From NCBI RefSeq assembly GCF_033705735.1, contig NZ_CP131130.1, forward strand, positions 1,677,001 to 1,741,000: a DNA stretch of 64,000 bases, in the 5' to 3' direction. The position numbers were made by a program, and so were the translations under genes. Origin of the DNA: Shinella zoogloeoides. Its GTDB lineage: Bacteria; Pseudomonadota; Alphaproteobacteria; Rhizobiales; Rhizobiaceae. The first letter of the stretch is position 1. Each line of letters begins with the position of its first letter. This document shows positions 34,114 through 42,218 of the stretch, piece after piece. The notes under the pieces were generated by a model. The model made no database searches. It was not told the DNA's origin and saw nothing but the letters and a program-made list of their open reading frames with translations.

Positions 34114-34278
34114 TCTCCCCGCAAGCGGGGAGAAGGGAGATGGGGCAATGCTTCCTTTCATGTGTGACAGCCTTGCAGCAAGATACAGCCCCGCAAGGTA
34201 TTGCTTGAGGAAAGCGGCGCCGCATATCCCCTTCTCCCCGCCTGCGGGGAGAAGGTGGCCGGCAGGCCGGATGAGAGG
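34114..34278. repeat. Compound palindromic repeat split by the IS110 element
   Basis: Contains the hairpins CTCCCCGC/GCGGGGAG at the left (about 34114-34134) and TTCTCCCCGCCTGCGGGGAGAA at the right (about 34231-34252), followed by GGTGGCCGGCAGGCCGGATGAGAGG. An inner dyad (ATGCTTCC with GGAAAGC-like text) lies between them. The missing outer part of the left arm is at 32951-32977 on the other side of the IS, so the original element was interrupted. Confidence 0.75.
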
Positions 34279-34287
34279 CGACCTGTC

Positions 34288-36321
34288 CTACTGCGCCGTC
34301 TCGCCCGAAAGCCCCCGCGCAAGCTGCACGAGCTTCAAGAACTCCGCCCGATAGCCGAACGGATCGTTGCCGCGCGCGGCTTCCGCAAGGCCGAGGATCG
34401 AGCCATAGGCATAGTCCTGCAGGGCCGTCACGCCCTTGAGCTTCTGCCCGAAGGCCGCGACGGCGACCGAGAAGCGGACATCGGCGGAAGCGGCATTCAC
34501 GTCGGCGACCGCATCGGCATCCGTCACCGGCATCGTGGCGAGCTCGCTGGTATCGCCGTCCGGCTTCTTCCAGCGCATCTTGAGGAAGGCCAGCTCGCCG
34601 CTTTCCGCCGCCGGCGTCGCAGCCGCCTCGCCCTTGCCGTAGCGCAGCGGATCGTTCAGCACGGCGGCGCTGCCCTTCGGCGTCACCTCGTAGATCGCGG
34701 TGACGCGGTGGCCGGAGCCGATATCGCCGGCATCCACCTTGTCGTTGTTGAAATCCTCGCGGTTGAGCACGCGGGTCTCGTAGCCGATCAGGCGGTATTC
34801 GGCGATACGCGCCGGGTTGAACTCGATCTGGAACTTGACGTCCTTGGCGATGGGGAAGAGCGAGGACCCCGCCTCCTCCACCAGCGCCTTCTGCGCCTCG
34901 GCGAGCGTATCGATATAGGCGGCCGTGCCGTTGCCGTTCTGCGCCAGCGTCTGCATCATGCCGTCATTGTAGTTGCCGCGGCCGAAACCCAGCACGGAGA
35001 GGAAGATGCCGCTCTTGCGGCGCTCCTCGATGAGGCGCTTCAGGTCTTCGTCGCTGGCCGGGCCGACATTGAAGTCGCCGTCCGTCGCCAGCATGACGCG
35101 GTTGACGCCATCCTTCCTGAACGCCTTTTCGGCGAGCTTGTAGGCCGTTTCGATGCCCGCCGCGCCGGCCGTCGAGCCGCCGGGCTGGAGAGTGTCGATG
35201 GCATCGAGGATCTTCTGCCGCTCCTTTGCCGCCGTCGGCTCCAGAACGACGCCGGCATCGCCCGCATAGGTGACGATCGAGACCGTATCGGTGTCCTTCA
35301 GCTTGCCGACCAGGAGGCGGAAGGCGCTTTTCAGGAGTGGCAGCTTGTCCGGCTCGTCCATCGAGCCTGAAACGTCGATGAGGAAGACGAGATTGGCCGA
35401 AGGCTGCTCCGCCGGCGCGGTGTCGAACCCCTTGATGCCGATATGCAGGAGTTCGGTGCCCTTGTTCCAAGGCGTCGGCATGACGGTGACGGTGGCGTTG
35501 AACGGCTTTTCCGCCGTTTCCGGCCCCTTCCAGTCGTAAGGGAAGTAGTTCACCATCTCCTCGACGCGCACCGCCTCGGGATCGGGCAGGCTGCCGCCGA
35601 GCAGCGACCGACGCATATAGGAATAGGAAGCCGTGTCGACATCCGCCGAGAAGGTGGAGACCGGATCGGTCGCAACGCTCTTCACCGGATTGGGATCGGC
35701 GGAGGCGAAGCGCTCGCGATCCTCCACCGGCATCGGCATGGCAACAATGTCCGAGGACGGCACCGCCATGCGGCTCAGCGCCTGCATATGCGCAGCGCCG
35801 CCGACGGCAAGCGATTCCGGCATGGCGGCGACGACCTCCTCCTCGCGGCTTTCGGCAAGCGGTGCGGGCTCGGCCGCAAGCGTGCCGGCGGCCGTATCGG
35901 CGGTGGCCTTCGCCTTGGCATCCGCTTCCGCGGCGACCCGGGCCTCGGCCTTCGCCGCCTCCTCGACCGGCTTGCGGGCGCGCTGGTCCGCATCGGCGGG
36001 CTTTGCGGCGATCCCGGTCTCGGTTGTCAGCGGCACCGTGCCGTTGCGCACCAGCTCATAGGTGACGAGGCCGGCGACGGGGACGACGAGCAACGTGGCA
36101 AGCGCCGAGCCGGCGAGAAGTCTGCGGTTCATGATGGGGCTCCATATCCGGTTGAAGATGGAGCTTCGACGCCCGCCATCCGCCGAACCTTGGGGAGCAT
36201 CCGCATTTTTTTCCGCACCGTCGAAAGCCTGCATGGCGGCGGCGAGCGCTTCGGCGCGGGCAGCGGCGATTGCGGCCGGCGGGCGGCGGCGGGAAAGTCT
36301 GTCGAGGTCGAGATCGGTCAT
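34288..36321 (-). CDS. Membrane-anchored von Willebrand factor A protein (YfbK-like)
   Basis: A 677-aa protein. About 64 cytoplasmic residues (RLSRRRPPAAIAAARAEALA) precede a single membrane helix near 66-88 (LLAGSALATLLVVPVAGLV). An Ala/Glu-rich linker with Met-rich stretches follows, then a conserved 'von_Willebrand' N-terminal segment (FSADVDTASYSYMRRSLLGG near 250). The VWA domain has the MIDAS motif DVSGSMD near residue 344, and a C-terminal DUF3520 domain completes it. It starts 14 bp after the ECF sigma gene, so the pair is an operon. The cytoplasmic N-terminus is placed where an anti-sigma domain would be, which is inference. The longer upstream frame belongs to another reading of the sigma gene. 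Confidence 0.87.
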   Translation of the reverse strand: MTDLDLDRLSRRRPPAAIAAARAEALAAAMQAFDGAEKNADAPQGSADGGRRSSIFNRIWSPIMNRRLLAGSALATLLVVPVAGLVTYELVRNGTVPLTTETGIAAKPADADQRARKPVEEAAKAEARVAAEADAKAKATADTAAGTLAAEPAPLAESREEEVVAAMPESLAVGGAAHMQALSRMAVPSSDIVAMPMPVEDRERFASADPNPVKSVATDPVSTFSADVDTASYSYMRRSLLGGSLPDPEAVRVEEMVNYFPYDWKGPETAEKPFNATVTVMPTPWNKGTELLHIGIKGFDTAPAEQPSANLVFLIDVSGSMDEPDKLPLLKSAFRLLVGKLKDTDTVSIVTYAGDAGVVLEPTAAKERQKILDAIDTLQPGGSTAGAAGIETAYKLAEKAFRKDGVNRVMLATDGDFNVGPASDEDLKRLIEERRKSGIFLSVLGFGRGNYNDGMMQTLAQNGNGTAAYIDTLAEAQKALVEEAGSSLFPIAKDVKFQIEFNPARIAEYRLIGYETRVLNREDFNNDKVDAGDIGSGHRVTAIYEVTPKGSAAVLNDPLRYGKGEAAATPAAESGELAFLKMRWKKPDGDTSELATMPVTDADAVADVNAASADVRFSVAVAAFGQKLKGVTALQDYAYGSILGLAEAARGNDPFGYRAEFLKLVQLARGLSGETAQ

Positions 36322-36335
36322 CGTCTGTCCTTCCG

Positions 36336-36857
36336 TCACGCGGCCGTGTCGCGCAGCAGCACCTTCAGGCGCTTGCGGGCCTCGTGCACATGCCAGGAAA
36401 TCGTCGTTTCGGCGCAGCCGAGCACATCGGCCGCCGCCGCATGGCTGAGCCCCTCGCCATAGATCAGCAGCACGGCGTCGCGCTGCTTGTCGGGAAGCCG
36501 GCGCACGGCCTGCCAGAGTTCCTCGCCGCCGTCGTCGCCGGAGCCGCCTTCCAGCACCGCCTGCTCGCGCAGATAGGCGGCGTCGCGCCACTCGCTCCGC
36601 CGCCGCTTGCGCATCTGGTCGCGCGCGGCGTTCAGCGTCACCGCATAGAGCCACGTGCCGAAGCGGCTCGCACCCTTGAAGCCGCGGATGGCGCTTGCGA
36701 GGCGTATGCACACCTCCTGCGCCACGTCCTCGGCATCCTGCCGGTCGCCGCACCATCGCCAGGCGACGGCATGGATGAAATCATAGCGGCTCTCGACCAG
36801 CGCGGCGAATGCCTGCCGATCCCCCAAGGCCGCCTTTTCGACGAGTTCTGTTTCCAC
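36336..36857 (-). CDS. ECF-type RNA polymerase sigma factor
   Basis: A 173-aa sigma-70 family protein of the extracytoplasmic-function type. Sigma region 2 is at about 15-80 (FIHAVAWRWCGDRQDAEDVAQEV). Region 4 is at about 118-168 (LPDKQRDAVLLIYGEGLSHAAAADVLGCAETTISWHVHEARKRL-type HTH). No fused anti-sigma domain. The adjacent downstream gene encodes a membrane VWA protein rather than a recognised anti-sigma factor. The promoters it reads are not known; its own upstream region is only 80 bp. Confidence 0.92.
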   Translation of the reverse strand: METELVEKAALGDRQAFAALVESRYDFIHAVAWRWCGDRQDAEDVAQEVCIRLASAIRGFKGASRFGTWLYAVTLNAARDQMRKRRRSEWRDAAYLREQAVLEGGSGDDGGEELWQAVRRLPDKQRDAVLLIYGEGLSHAAAADVLGCAETTISWHVHEARKRLKVLLRDTAA

Positions 36858-36937
36858 GGGCCCATCCCGATTGCGTGCACTATCCCTTCAGACGTGCGCC
36901 GGACCGCAATCCTTGGGTCGCGGCTGCAAATTTTTTC

Positions 36938-37690
36938 TCACCAGGGCAGATTTTTGACGACGGCGATGATCGTGCCCATGACGGCGCGGCGGTCGTGCCG
37001 GCGGATTTCCGGGGAATAGAGGCTGGAAATGCTGCCGTCGAGAAAGAGCGCGTTTCGGCATTGCAGCCGGTCGCGGAAGAGCGTCGCGAAGTCGTGGAAG
37101 CGCACCCGGTCGTTCGAGATGGCGAAGGCGACGCGCCCGTCCGGCAGGATGCCGACGCCGTTGCGGATCTGCAGGCTCGTGGCATCCGGCAGGAAGCGCG
37201 GATGGATCTTGCCGTCGATCACCAGCATGGGCCCGGATTGCGTCGCCTCCTGCGGCGAAAGCCCGGCCTTGGCATAGGCCTCCGTTTCCATCACGCCCGC
37301 CTTGCCGTCCTCGATGAAGAAGACGCCGTTCGGCTTCATGAAGAAATTGCCGAAGGCATCCTGCCTGTTGAGCGCACCCGTCTCCCGGCCACTCTCGACC
37401 AGCAGGCCGACCGGCCCGTAGTCCGGGTGGTACATGCCGCCGTTCATGGCGAAGCTCATATGCTGGCCGTTGCGCAGGAGATACGTGTTGAGCTGGTCGT
37501 AGGTCGCGCCGCGCACGCCGAGCGTCTGCGTGCCGAAGAGCCGGATCGTCTCCTTCGCGGGATCGAAGGTGCAGACGGTGTAGCGGCCGGACAAATGCTC
37601 GATCGCGGCGCATTTCGGCGGTTCGGCCATGGCAACGCTCCACAGGGCAGGCGTGAGAAACAGGAAAAGGACAAACAGAAGCGCTCGCAT
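36938..37690 (-). CDS. Secreted phosphodiester glycosidase-like protein (NAGPA/DUF2233)
   Basis: A 250-aa protein with a signal peptide (residues 1-22, ending SVAMA). The NAGPA-domain text includes FAMNGGMYHPDYGPVGLLVESG near 98, QSGPMLVIDGKIHP near 170 and ALFLDGSISSLYSPE near 220. Family members include enzymes that hydrolyse phosphodiester-linked sugars and proteins tied to exopolysaccharide metabolism. The ATG at 37690 is chosen for the signal peptide; the frame is open about 155 codons further upstream as a shadow of the next gene. Substrate unknown. Confidence 0.85.
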   Translation of the reverse strand: MRALLFVLFLFLTPALWSVAMAEPPKCAAIEHLSGRYTVCTFDPAKETIRLFGTQTLGVRGATYDQLNTYLLRNGQHMSFAMNGGMYHPDYGPVGLLVESGRETGALNRQDAFGNFFMKPNGVFFIEDGKAGVMETEAYAKAGLSPQEATQSGPMLVIDGKIHPRFLPDATSLQIRNGVGILPDGRVAFAISNDRVRFHDFATLFRDRLQCRNALFLDGSISSLYSPEIRRHDRRAVMGTIIAVVKNLPW

Positions 37691-37746
37691 GACCCTCTGG
37701 CTCCGCCGGCAATGCGGCGAATTTAGCGGCGATTCCCGCCGAAAGG

Positions 37747-38439
37747 TCAAAGTGAGAGGGCTGCCATGTGAAAGCGGAGCTGGGCATCGCCGTAGCGATA
37801 GTCCGCTCCGACGGGACAGGCCGCACGGGCAAGACAGCCGAGCATCATGCAGCCGCCCCGCCCCTCCGGCCCGCGCAGATGCGACCGGCAGGCGGCAACG
37901 TCGAAGGCCTCGGGACGGACAGCGCCGGCCGGACAGGCTGCAAGGCACGGCTTGTCCGGACAGTGCTCGCAGGGATGCGGGCGCGGCGGCAAGGCCCCGC
38001 CCTCGACCGGCACGGAAAAACCGAGCGCCCCGCGATAGCCGTGCCAGAGGCCGTAGACCGGGTGGATCAGGATGCCGAGCGGCGAGGCTTTCAGCCCCTC
38101 CGCGCGCATCGCCCATTGCTGGAAGGGCTGCCATGGCGGATCGGAGGGAAACCATGCCGTCGCCCCCGCGGACATCGCGACGGCGCCGATGACCGTCTTC
38201 GACCAGGCATCGAGCGGATCGCTGCCGCCGCCGTCCGGCTGCGCGGCGCGCCAGCGGGAAAAGGCCGGCCAGATCGAGCCGCCCACATTGCCGACAAGCA
38301 GCACGCTTGCGGCGGGACGCCCATCCGAAAGGGCCGGCGCCGCCTCGCCATCGGCGAAATTCACGGCACCGCGCAAAAAAAGACCGTGCGGCTCGAGAAC
38401 CGCACGGATGCTCTCACTGTCGGGATGGCGGGTTCTCAC
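37747..38439 (-). CDS. QueG-like 4Fe-4S ferredoxin-domain protein
   Basis: A 230-aa protein. The C-terminal half has a 4Fe-4S motif CEHCPDKPCLAACPAGAV and further cysteines (CRSHLRGPEGRGGCMMLGCLARAACPVG). The N-terminal half (VLLVGNVGGSIWPAFSRW) lacks a clear domain. It resembles epoxyqueuosine-reductase-related ferredoxins but is too short for QueG and lacks the cobalamin domain. The start is GTG at 38439 with GAAGGGGA upstream. Role unknown. Confidence 0.75.
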   Translation of the reverse strand: MRTRHPDSESIRAVLEPHGLFLRGAVNFADGEAAPALSDGRPAASVLLVGNVGGSIWPAFSRWRAAQPDGGGSDPLDAWSKTVIGAVAMSAGATAWFPSDPPWQPFQQWAMRAEGLKASPLGILIHPVYGLWHGYRGALGFSVPVEGGALPPRPHPCEHCPDKPCLAACPAGAVRPEAFDVAACRSHLRGPEGRGGCMMLGCLARAACPVGADYRYGDAQLRFHMAALSL

Positions 38440-38534
38440 CGGACCAGATCCCCTTCATGCGCCGGGCCGGTCATGACCGATCCCCGTACGCCGCCTCCTG
38501 AGGCCGGCGGCGTCGGGGCTTGCCCTCAGGCGTC

Positions 38535-38693
38535 TCAGTTCGCGGCGCGCGCGATGCGGTGGCCGGCATCCTTGGTCGCGTCCACGGTGTTCGCCGTGTC
38601 CCGGCCAAGGCCGCGGATCGTATTCCCGCAGGCGCTGAGCACCAGCAGCGCGGCAAACACGGCACCGAGACGGGCAAGATTCTTTGCGGTCAT
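38535..38693 (-). CDS. Entericidin-type small lipoprotein
   Basis: A 52-aa frame starting at 38693 behind GAGGAGAATCTTCC. The N-terminus is a lipoprotein signal (AVFAALLVLSAC), with the lipobox LSAC making Cys22 the lipidated residue. The mature text GNTIRGLGRDTANTVDATKDAGHRI is the entericidin A/B pattern. Entericidins are small membrane-active lipoproteins described as an antidote/toxin pair in E. coli; only one is present here. It lies between the ferredoxin-like gene and the divergent formyltransferase gene. Confidence 0.87.
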   Translation of the reverse strand: MTAKNLARLGAVFAALLVLSACGNTIRGLGRDTANTVDATKDAGHRIARAAN

Positions 38694-38849
38694 GGAAGAT
38701 TCTCCTCGTGAATCACATCGAATGGAAATCTAGACCAGCCCGCGCCGGAGGGGAACGGGATCGGCAAGCAAAAAGTGCACTAACCAATCCTTAGCCCTGC
38801 CCGGCGATTCCCGCCGGCGGTTACCGCTTCCTAAGGCACCCCGGCCATC

Positions 38850-39662
38850 ATGCCCGAAGGCAACGATGGAATGACGGACATGACGGAACGCGACGCGAGG
38901 ATGGAGACGGTGGCCATGCTGATCCAGCCGGGCACCAATCCCGAAATCGTCGTCAATGCCGTCAAGGCCGCCTTCCCCAACCTCGTCGTCATCGAGGAGC
39001 AGCCCGAGCCGAAATCGCTCTTTCTGCGGCGGAGGGCGAGGACGCTCGGATGGTTCCAGGCGCTCGGCCAGTTCGCGACCATGGCCGTCTCGAAATTCGG
39101 CAAGCGCTTCACCGAGGGCCGCGCCCGGGAAATCCTCGCGGCCCATGGCGCCGACGCCTCGATCGACCCTGCCGTCCGCCGCATCGCCGTTCCCTCCGCC
39201 AACAGCCCGCAATTCCTGGAGGCCTTTGACAGAATCCGGCCCGCAGCGCTGCTGCTCGTAAGTTGTCGCATGTTGAAGGCGGAGACCCTCGCGGCCATTT
39301 CCTGCCCGGTGCTCAATCTCCATGCCGGCATCAATCCACAATATCGCGGCCTGCAGGGCGGCTACTGGTCGCGCGTGCTGGGGGACGAGGCGAATTTCGG
39401 CACGACCGTGCATCTCGTCGATGCGGGCGTCGACACCGGCGGCGTGCTCTACCAGCAGCGGATGAAACCCGGCAAACGGGACACGATGCACACCTATCCG
39501 CTCCTGCAGACGGCGGCGGCGACGGGGATCGTCCTTACGGCGCTGACGGATGCCGTGAACGGCACCCTGGCGCCGCGGGAAATCGAGGGGCCTTCGCGGC
39601 AATGGTATCACCCACCGGTCTGGACCTGGCTGTGGAACGGCATCACGCGCGGCGTCTGGTAG
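38850..39662 (+). CDS. Formyltransferase-family protein
   Basis: A 270-aa protein with one Formyl_trans_N domain. The catalytic region is CPVLNLHAGINPQYRGLQGGYW (Asn156-x-His158 type), with DAGVDTGGVLYQQ supplying the conserved Asp. The acceptor is unknown. There is no C-terminal methionyl-tRNA-binding domain, so it is not Fmt; sugar-N-formyltransferase or related hydroxymethyl chemistry is possible. Start at 38850 is the first ATG; the internal Met at residue 18 is an alternative. Confidence 0.82.
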   Translation: MPEGNDGMTDMTERDARMETVAMLIQPGTNPEIVVNAVKAAFPNLVVIEEQPEPKSLFLRRRARTLGWFQALGQFATMAVSKFGKRFTEGRAREILAAHGADASIDPAVRRIAVPSANSPQFLEAFDRIRPAALLLVSCRMLKAETLAAISCPVLNLHAGINPQYRGLQGGYWSRVLGDEANFGTTVHLVDAGVDTGGVLYQQRMKPGKRDTMHTYPLLQTAAATGIVLTALTDAVNGTLAPREIEGPSRQWYHPPVWTWLWNGITRGVW

Positions 39663-39687
39663 CCGCGCGCGAAAGGAAGGCCAGGCT

Positions 39688-40605
39688 TCAGCAGGCGACC
39701 TGCAGCATGTCCATGGGCCGGCGCTCCATGCGGGCGAAGGCCGCGCGGATATAGTCGGCCACGGCCTGCGCCGGCGCCTCGGCCTCCTCGTTGACGACGA
39801 GGCCGATGAGATAATGGCCGAGGTCCGGCAGGCCGTCCTTCTCGCCGAGCGCCACCATGTCGTCCCCCACCAGGAAGCGGGCAAGCGGCGCGACCGCGAG
39901 ATCGGCCCGGATCGCGGCGCGCTGGCCCATGTGATGGGCGCAGAAATAGGCGACGCGGAAATCCCGGCCCGAGCGGCTCAGTTCCTCCAGCGCCCGCGCG
40001 CGCCAGATGCAGCCCTCCTCCCAGACGGAGACGGGCAGCGGGTTCTTCAGATGCGCGTTGCCGCAATTCTTGCCGGCCCAGACGAGCTGTTCCTTGAGCA
40101 GCACCTCGCCCGGAATCGGGATCGTGCCGTCCGTCGCGTTGAAGATGGCAAGGTCGAGCCGGCGCTCGGCAACCGCGCGGCGCAGGTTGCTGCTCGTCTC
40201 GATCGAGACGTTGACGGCAATCGACGGATAGGTTTCCGCAAAGCGCCTGAGCACTTCCGGCAGGATGAGCTCGCCGACGTCGTCCGGCGCGCCGAGCCGC
40301 ACGACGCCGTTCATTTCCGGCATCATGAAGCGCGAGACGGCCTCGTTGCTGAGGGCGATCAGCCGGCGGGCATAGGAAAGCAGCACCTCGCCGTGATGGG
40401 TCAGCACCACCGACCGGGCATCGCGGCGGAAGAGCGTGCAGCCGAGAAGCTCCTCGAGCTTCTTGATCTGCATGGAAACGGCGGACGGCGTCCGGTGCAC
40501 CGTTTCGGCGGCCGTGGTGAAGTTTCCGGTCTCGGCGATCGCCACGAAGGTCCTCAGGATATCGAGTTCCAGCAGCGGGAGCGTCTGGCGCATCAGAAGG
40601 TTCAT
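39688..40605 (-). CDS. LysR-family transcriptional regulator (2)
   Basis: A 305-aa LysR regulator of the same type as LysR (1). The HTH is at residues 14-68 (LDILRTFVAIAETGNFTTAAE, then RTPSAVSMQIKKLEELLG) and the effector domain starts near 100. The ATG at 40605 is selected because GGAGG lies 5 nt upstream; an ATG four codons earlier is possible. It is divergent from a DUF1127 gene at 40721 across 115 bp that contains the shared TTCGTTTGATTGA motif. Confidence 0.92.
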   Translation of the reverse strand: MNLLMRQTLPLLELDILRTFVAIAETGNFTTAAETVHRTPSAVSMQIKKLEELLGCTLFRRDARSVVLTHHGEVLLSYARRLIALSNEAVSRFMMPEMNGVVRLGAPDDVGELILPEVLRRFAETYPSIAVNVSIETSSNLRRAVAERRLDLAIFNATDGTIPIPGEVLLKEQLVWAGKNCGNAHLKNPLPVSVWEEGCIWRARALEELSRSGRDFRVAYFCAHHMGQRAAIRADLAVAPLARFLVGDDMVALGEKDGLPDLGHYLIGLVVNEEAEAPAQAVADYIRAAFARMERRPMDMLQVAC

Positions 40606-40650
40606 TGTCGCCTCCATGGATCAGAAAATCTGAAGCAAAGCGTCACTTCA

Positions 40651-40666
40651 TTTCGTTTGATTGAAA
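40651..40666. promoter_or_regulatory. Motif shared upstream of DUF1127 genes, copy 2
   Basis: TTTCGTTTGATTGAAA in the divergent LysR (2)-DUF1127 gap. TTCGTTTGATTGA is identical to the copy at 40957-40969, 55 bp from the DUF1127 start. Confidence 0.6.
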
Positions 40667-40720
40667 ACCGAGACGGGCGGATAGTCAACCTGCAAAGCAA
40701 ACGAACGTGAGGAAAACGCC

Positions 40721-40939
40721 ATGAAAACGCAAAAGTCGCTGACCGACGGTGCCGATCTTGCCGTGCTCGCCCGCGGAAACGGATTCTACTACGCAATACG
40801 GCGCTTCGTAGGCGAGGCCATCGAGGCCCGCCGCCGGCGCGCCGTTGCGCGCCACACGGCAGAGGAACTGGCACAGCTGCCGGACTACCTCAAGCAGGAC
40901 ATCGACTGGCCCGCCGTCACGAAGCATGAAGACCGTTGA
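40721..40939 (+). CDS. DUF1127 small protein
   Basis: A 72-aa protein. The C-terminal half (RRRRAVARHTAEELAQLPDYLKQDIDW) is the DUF1127 module, with an arginine-rich helix followed by 'L..LPD.L..DI'. The N-terminus is short and variable (MKTQKSLTDGADLAVLARGNG). GTGAGGAAAACGCC precedes the ATG. It is divergent from LysR (2), which probably controls it. DUF1127 proteins in Agrobacterium affect aggregation and phosphate uptake; a role here is not readable. Confidence 0.87.
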   Translation: MKTQKSLTDGADLAVLARGNGFYYAIRRFVGEAIEARRRRAVARHTAEELAQLPDYLKQDIDWPAVTKHEDR

Positions 40940-40955
40940 TCAGTTCGATCAGTTA

Positions 40956-40969
40956 TATTCGTTTGATTG
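40956..40969. promoter_or_regulatory. Motif shared upstream of DUF1127 genes, copy 3
   Basis: ATTCGTTTGATTGA, 91 bp upstream of the ATG at 41047. Identical over 13 bases to the copy at 40652-40664. Confidence 0.6.
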
Positions 40970-41053
40970 ATGCGTGAGGTTGAGGAATAGTCACGATCAA
41001 GGTCGCGACCTTTCGATACCTCCCAAGCTCGAAAGGAACCCTGAAAATGGCAA

Positions 41054-41245
41054 TTGCACTGGAACATCGTCCGGCACGCATCGGGCGTGCAGGTGTCCGG
41101 CAGCCTCGTCCACCTCCTGCGGACCGTCACCGGCCGGCTCGCCTCGGCTTGGCAGCGTCATCGCGTCGAACGCGAACTGGAAAGCCTGCCCTTCGACCTG
41201 CGCAAGGACATCGGCTTTCGCGCATGGGACAAGACGACACGATGA
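41054..41245 (+). CDS. DUF1127 small protein, possibly frameshifted at the 5' end
   Basis: A 63-codon frame encodes a clear DUF1127 module (SAWQRHRVERELESLPFDLRKDIGFRAWD). It has no convincing start in its own frame: TTG at 41054 or GTG at 41087/41093. The good initiation signal, AAAGGAACCCTGAAA before the ATG at 41047, opens a different frame (MAIALEHRPARIG) that runs off into arginine-rich text. A one-base indel near 41080-41090 would join the two into a normal protein. Either a frameshifted pseudogene or a gene with an unusual start. A terminator follows at 41292-41327. Confidence 0.6.
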   Translation: MHWNIVRHASGVQVSGSLVHLLRTVTGRLASAWQRHRVERELESLPFDLRKDIGFRAWDKTTR

Positions 41246-41291
41246 CGGATGACTGTCGCGGCGACATGCCGAAGGAAGACGACGCCCGATA

Positions 41292-41327
41292 CCGCCGGAG
41301 ATGACGAAAGCCCCTCCGGCGGTTTTT
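41292..41327 (+). terminator. Intrinsic terminator after the third DUF1127 gene
   Basis: CCGCCGGAG (41292-41300) pairs perfectly with CTCCGGCGG (41314-41322) and is followed by TTTTT. Confidence 0.88.
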
Positions 41328-41331
41328 GATT

Positions 41332-41943
41332 CTAGAGCAGCGGAACCCCGGGCGCGACTGTCGCCGGCAATGCACCGGTCAGCCGTGGATCGTCGAAAAC
41401 CTCGATCTGGCGCTTCACCGGCGAAAAGCCCGAGCGGATGTAGAAGTCGAGCGCCTGCGGCGAATCCAGCGTACAGGTGTGCACCCAGAAGCGTCCGATG
41501 GGCGGATGCCCCTCCCGCGACCACGCCCGCGCGATCGCATGGTTCATCAGCCAGCGGCCCGTGCCCCGACCGATAGCCACAGCGGTCAGTCCGAAGAAGG
41601 CGAGTTCACAGATCCCCTCCTCCCTGAAGTCGAGTTCCAGCAGCCCCTCCGCATGCCCATCCTTCATCACCGCGTAGACCTCCACGTCCGGATGATGGAG
41701 AATGGCGGCGAGGTCGTCTTCGGGAAGGACCAGGCGGGAGGCCCAGAGCCAGTCCGTGCCGATCCGCCGGTAGAGATCGCGGTACCAGGCCGGGTCCGCC
41801 CTTTCGACATGTTCCAGCGTGATGCCGGGCTGTCCCGGATCGGCCCGCCGGTCCGGCGGCTCGCGCATTTCGAGGCAGGTCACGACGGCCGCGAGCTTGC
41901 CCGCCGGCACGTCCGAATATCCGTCTGGCAGCATCGGCGTCAT
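41332..41943 (-). CDS. GNAT-family N-acetyltransferase
   Basis: A 203-aa protein with a single GNAT domain. The acetyl-CoA-binding loop is IGRGTGRWLMNHA (the Q/RxxGxG/A motif) near residue 124, following the strand ICELAFFGL. SPQALDFYIRSGF near 160 is the usual motif B region. Acceptor unknown. It is convergent with the third DUF1127 gene and shares the terminator at 41292-41327 as a bidirectional hairpin. Confidence 0.87.
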   Translation of the reverse strand: MTPMLPDGYSDVPAGKLAAVVTCLEMREPPDRRADPGQPGITLEHVERADPAWYRDLYRRIGTDWLWASRLVLPEDDLAAILHHPDVEVYAVMKDGHAEGLLELDFREEGICELAFFGLTAVAIGRGTGRWLMNHAIARAWSREGHPPIGRFWVHTCTLDSPQALDFYIRSGFSPVKRQIEVFDDPRLTGALPATVAPGVPLL

Positions 41944-42025
41944 CCTTGAAAATCCGGCTCGTTTTGGCCGAGCGCGCCAGCCTTGTCAAACGACTCGTCA
42001 AACAGGCGGGAAGCACCGGGAGGCT

Positions 42026-42205
42026 TGTCGCAATCCGACGATGCGAAGGCGCTGGTCGCAAATGCGCCATCACTGGACAATCGTCATAATTCCGCCGGAA
42101 CACGTTGACATTGCGGAGATACGAAGGATGTCGCAGTCGTATCCGTCCTTTTCAACGTCGCAAAAATGCTATCCGATCCCGGACCTGCCTGCGACCATTG
42201 CGACA
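42026..42205. promoter_or_regulatory. Repeated TGTCGCA half-sites upstream of the GlxA-type regulator
   Basis: TGTCGCAAT (42026-42034) and its inverted copy ATTGCGACA (42197-42205), with TGTCGCAGT (42129-42137) and GTCGCAAA near 42160 between. All lie in the 275-bp gap before the AraC-type gene, which fits autoregulation. Confidence 0.4.
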
Positions 42206-42218
42206 TCGCCCCATCAGC

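Noticed and set aside
40606..40720. VtlR/LsrB identity for the LysR regulators
   Set aside because: Their N-termini (LDILRTFVAIAETGNFT) differ from the VtlR/LsrB type, although the linkage to DUF1127 genes is similar.
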